A DNA stretch of 64,000 nucleotides from Pedobacter zeaxanthinifaciens (GTDB lineage: Bacteria > Bacteroidota > Bacteroidia > Sphingobacteriales > Sphingobacteriaceae), in contig NZ_QMHP01000002.1 in assembly GCF_003313335.1 (NCBI RefSeq), positions 372,001 through 436,000 on the forward strand. Direction: 5' to 3'. Under the pieces are notes generated by a model. The model did not search any database. It saw nothing but the letters and a program-made list of their open reading frames with translations, and was not told where the DNA came from. The position numbers were made by a program, and so were the translations under genes. Positions 62,652 through 64,000 of this stretch are shown piece after piece; within the stretch, counting starts at the first letter, position 1; every line of letters begins with the position of its first letter.

Positions 62652-62870
62652 CCCTCTCTGTCCTGTGGACATCTCTCCCTTGGAGGGAGAGATCTGAATT
62701 ATTGAAGTTTATGCAATTTGAGGGGAGTTTTCTTTTTAGCGTTTAAACCTGTGCTAATAGATAAAAATGCAATAAAAAAAACGCTTTGGTATAAGTGAAA
62801 TTGAATAGGCTACTTGCTTACCCACTCGCTATTCTCTCCATTTGGGAGAGATGCCGAAGGCAGAGAGGGA
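62652..62870. repeat. 219-bp MITE-like repeat, copy 1
   Basis: Ends form an imperfect terminal inverted repeat: CCCTCTCTGTCCTGTGGACA at the left against GCCGAAGGCAGAGAGGG at the right. The interior is nearly identical to copy 2 and has no coding frame. Confidence 0.85.
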
Positions 62871-62917
62871 TTTATTTTATCTAATATAAATAATTGAATG
62901 CTTTGAAGGTTGTTTTA

Positions 62918-63136
62918 CCCTCTCTGTCCTGTGGACATCTCTCCCTAGGAGGGAGAGAGCGGAATTATTAAGGTTTCTGCAACTTGAGGGGAGTTTTCTT
63001 TTTAGCGTTTAAACCTGTGCTAATAGATAAAAATGCAATAAAAAAAACGCTTTGGTATAAGTGAAATTGAATAGGCTACTTGCTTACCCACTCGCTGTTC
63101 TCTCCCTTTGGGAGAGATGCCGAAGGCAGAGAGGGA
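62918..63136. repeat. 219-bp MITE-like repeat, copy 2
   Basis: Same length and orientation as copy 1, with only scattered substitutions (e.g. GAATTATTAAGG for GAATTATTGAAG). The tandem pair may come from local duplication or repeated insertion. Confidence 0.85.
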
Positions 63137-63176
63137 TTTACTTCATTATATCATAAATGCTTACAAGTTTTAAAGG

Positions 63177-64000
63177 TTAAGGCAGAGACGATAAATACTC
63201 GCCCATTATCTCCAAACTCTTTTCCATTTCTTCCATAGTTAAATGCCCAAAGCCTAATCTAATTGCAGTAAAATTTCTGTTTTGGTACAGGATGTTTTTG
63301 GGAATAAATAAACCCTTCTGCGTACAAAACTTAGCCATTTGCAATAAAGAAATTGGTGCTTGCCAGTTAAGCCACAATCCTAAACCGCCGCTAGGTTTGT
63401 TGAATTTCACCCTTTCTCCTAAGTGCTTAGCAATTAACTCGCAGCAATTATCTCGTCGTTCCATGTAAACTTTTAGGGATTTTTTCAGGTGTCTGTGGAT
63501 ATCTCCCTCAGCAATCATTTCCCCCAAAACCTGCTGCATAATTACATCTCCATGCCTATCCAACAAGCCAAGATATTTCTGCATCTCGCTAATCAAATTT
63601 TTGGGTGCAACTACAAAACCAGTACTAAACGAAGGAGCTAGCGATTTCCCGAAAGTGCCCGTATAAATTACCATGCCATTTAAATCTGCGCTAGCTAATG
63701 GCATAATGGTACTTTTCTCGTATTGGAAATCATAATCGTAATCATCTTCAATAATTACAAAGCCATATTCCTGAGCTAACTGTAATAATTTCACCCTTCG
63801 TTTTGCACTTAAAGTAACTGTGGTAGGGTAGTGGTGGTGCGGTGTAATATAAACAGCCTTAATTTTGGTAGATGTCAACTTTAGTTCCAACGCATCCACA
63901 TCAATCCCTTGCCCATCTACGGGTATCGTTTGTAAGTTTGCCTTTGCCGACTGGAAAATCATGTTAGCGGTAAACAAGCCTAATTCACCTACTATTACCA
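63177..64000 (-). CDS. MocR/GntR-type regulator, aminotransferase domain, 5' end outside window
   Basis: The frame is open to the right edge; about 274 residues of the C-terminal fold type I aminotransferase domain are present. Visible: VYITPHHHYPTTVTLS, IIEDDYDYDFQY (Asp contacting PLP), YTGTFGKSLAPSF with the Schiff-base Lys, and GGLGLWLNW. These are typical of MocR regulators (GntR HTH fused to a PLP domain, e.g. PdxR, GabR); the HTH would lie beyond the window. Confidence 0.85.
   Translation of the reverse strand, partial: VIVGELGLFTANMIFQSAKANLQTIPVDGQGIDVDALELKLTSTKIKAVYITPHHHYPTTVTLSAKRRVKLLQLAQEYGFVIIEDDYDYDFQYEKSTIMPLASADLNGMVIYTGTFGKSLAPSFSTGFVVAPKNLISEMQKYLGLLDRHGDVIMQQVLGEMIAEGDIHRHLKKSLKVYMERRDNCCELIAKHLGERVKFNKPSGGLGLWLNWQAPISLLQMAKFCTQKGLFIPKNILYQNRNFTAIRLGFGHLTMEEMEKSLEIMGEYLSSLP

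Overview
The window looks like chromosome of a Bacteroidota, most likely Sphingobacteriaceae (Pedobacter-like). Pointers are PorP/SprF-family and gliding-motility C-terminal (type IX secretion) proteins, a PepSY/flavodoxin reductase beside ApbE, FucP-type sugar permeases, TAnnTTTG-like promoter boxes, A+T-rich spacers, and a tRNA gene with no encoded CCA. No database search was possible, so all family names come from motifs read in the sequence.

Layout. 1-12.4 kb is host: the end of a glycan locus (partial glycosyltransferase, P-loop kinase-like protein, a PorP/SprF-OmpA-SPOR protein, a DegT aminotransferase), two-component genes, a PlsC-like acyltransferase, a YheT-like hydrolase, and a three-gene oxidoreductase operon divergent from an HxlR regulator. 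35.5-64 kb is host again: tRNA-His; an ankyrin / DUF2271 / PepSY-flavoreductase / ApbE operon that looks like an extracytosolic flavin electron-transfer module; LysE and two sugar permeases; dCMP deaminase; guaA; a periplasmic-binding lipoprotein; an RsmB/Sun methyltransferase; a 7.7-kb PKD-repeat adhesin gene broken by one in-frame TAA; PorP/SprF; MarC; a DUF1343/NamZ protein; ettA; and a partial MocR-type regulator. Dispersed repeats lie at 45.2-45.7 kb and 62.65-63.14 kb.

The notable object is a 22.87-kb integrated element at 12621-35508. It is bounded by a 19-bp direct repeat, one copy being the 3' end of tRNA-His, with a tyrosine recombinase next to the tRNA. From left to right it holds a lysogeny switch (XRE repressor, palindromic operators, Cro-like gene), an early block (small proteins, D12-type adenine methylase, Toprim-SF3 primase-helicase, PP-loop PAPS-reductase-like protein), an 11-site GTTAC repeat array with a nested hairpin (origin candidate), and a long rightward late block. 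The late block encodes an A32/FtsK-HerA-like packaging ATPase, a 254-aa major capsid candidate, about ten tiny single-span membrane proteins, a zincin-like protein, a 465-aa protein with duplicated domains and Gly/Lys amphipathic runs, a lytic transglycosylase, a GH24 lysozyme, and several beta-rich spike candidates.

No terminase, portal, tape-measure, tail-tube or conjugation gene is visible. My reading is a temperate, tailless, internal-membrane phage of the PRD1/PM2-like (jelly-roll capsid, A32 ATPase) type that integrates into tRNA-His of a Bacteroidota host. The capsid call is inference from size and context; a structure prediction of the 24390-25154 product is the decisive test.
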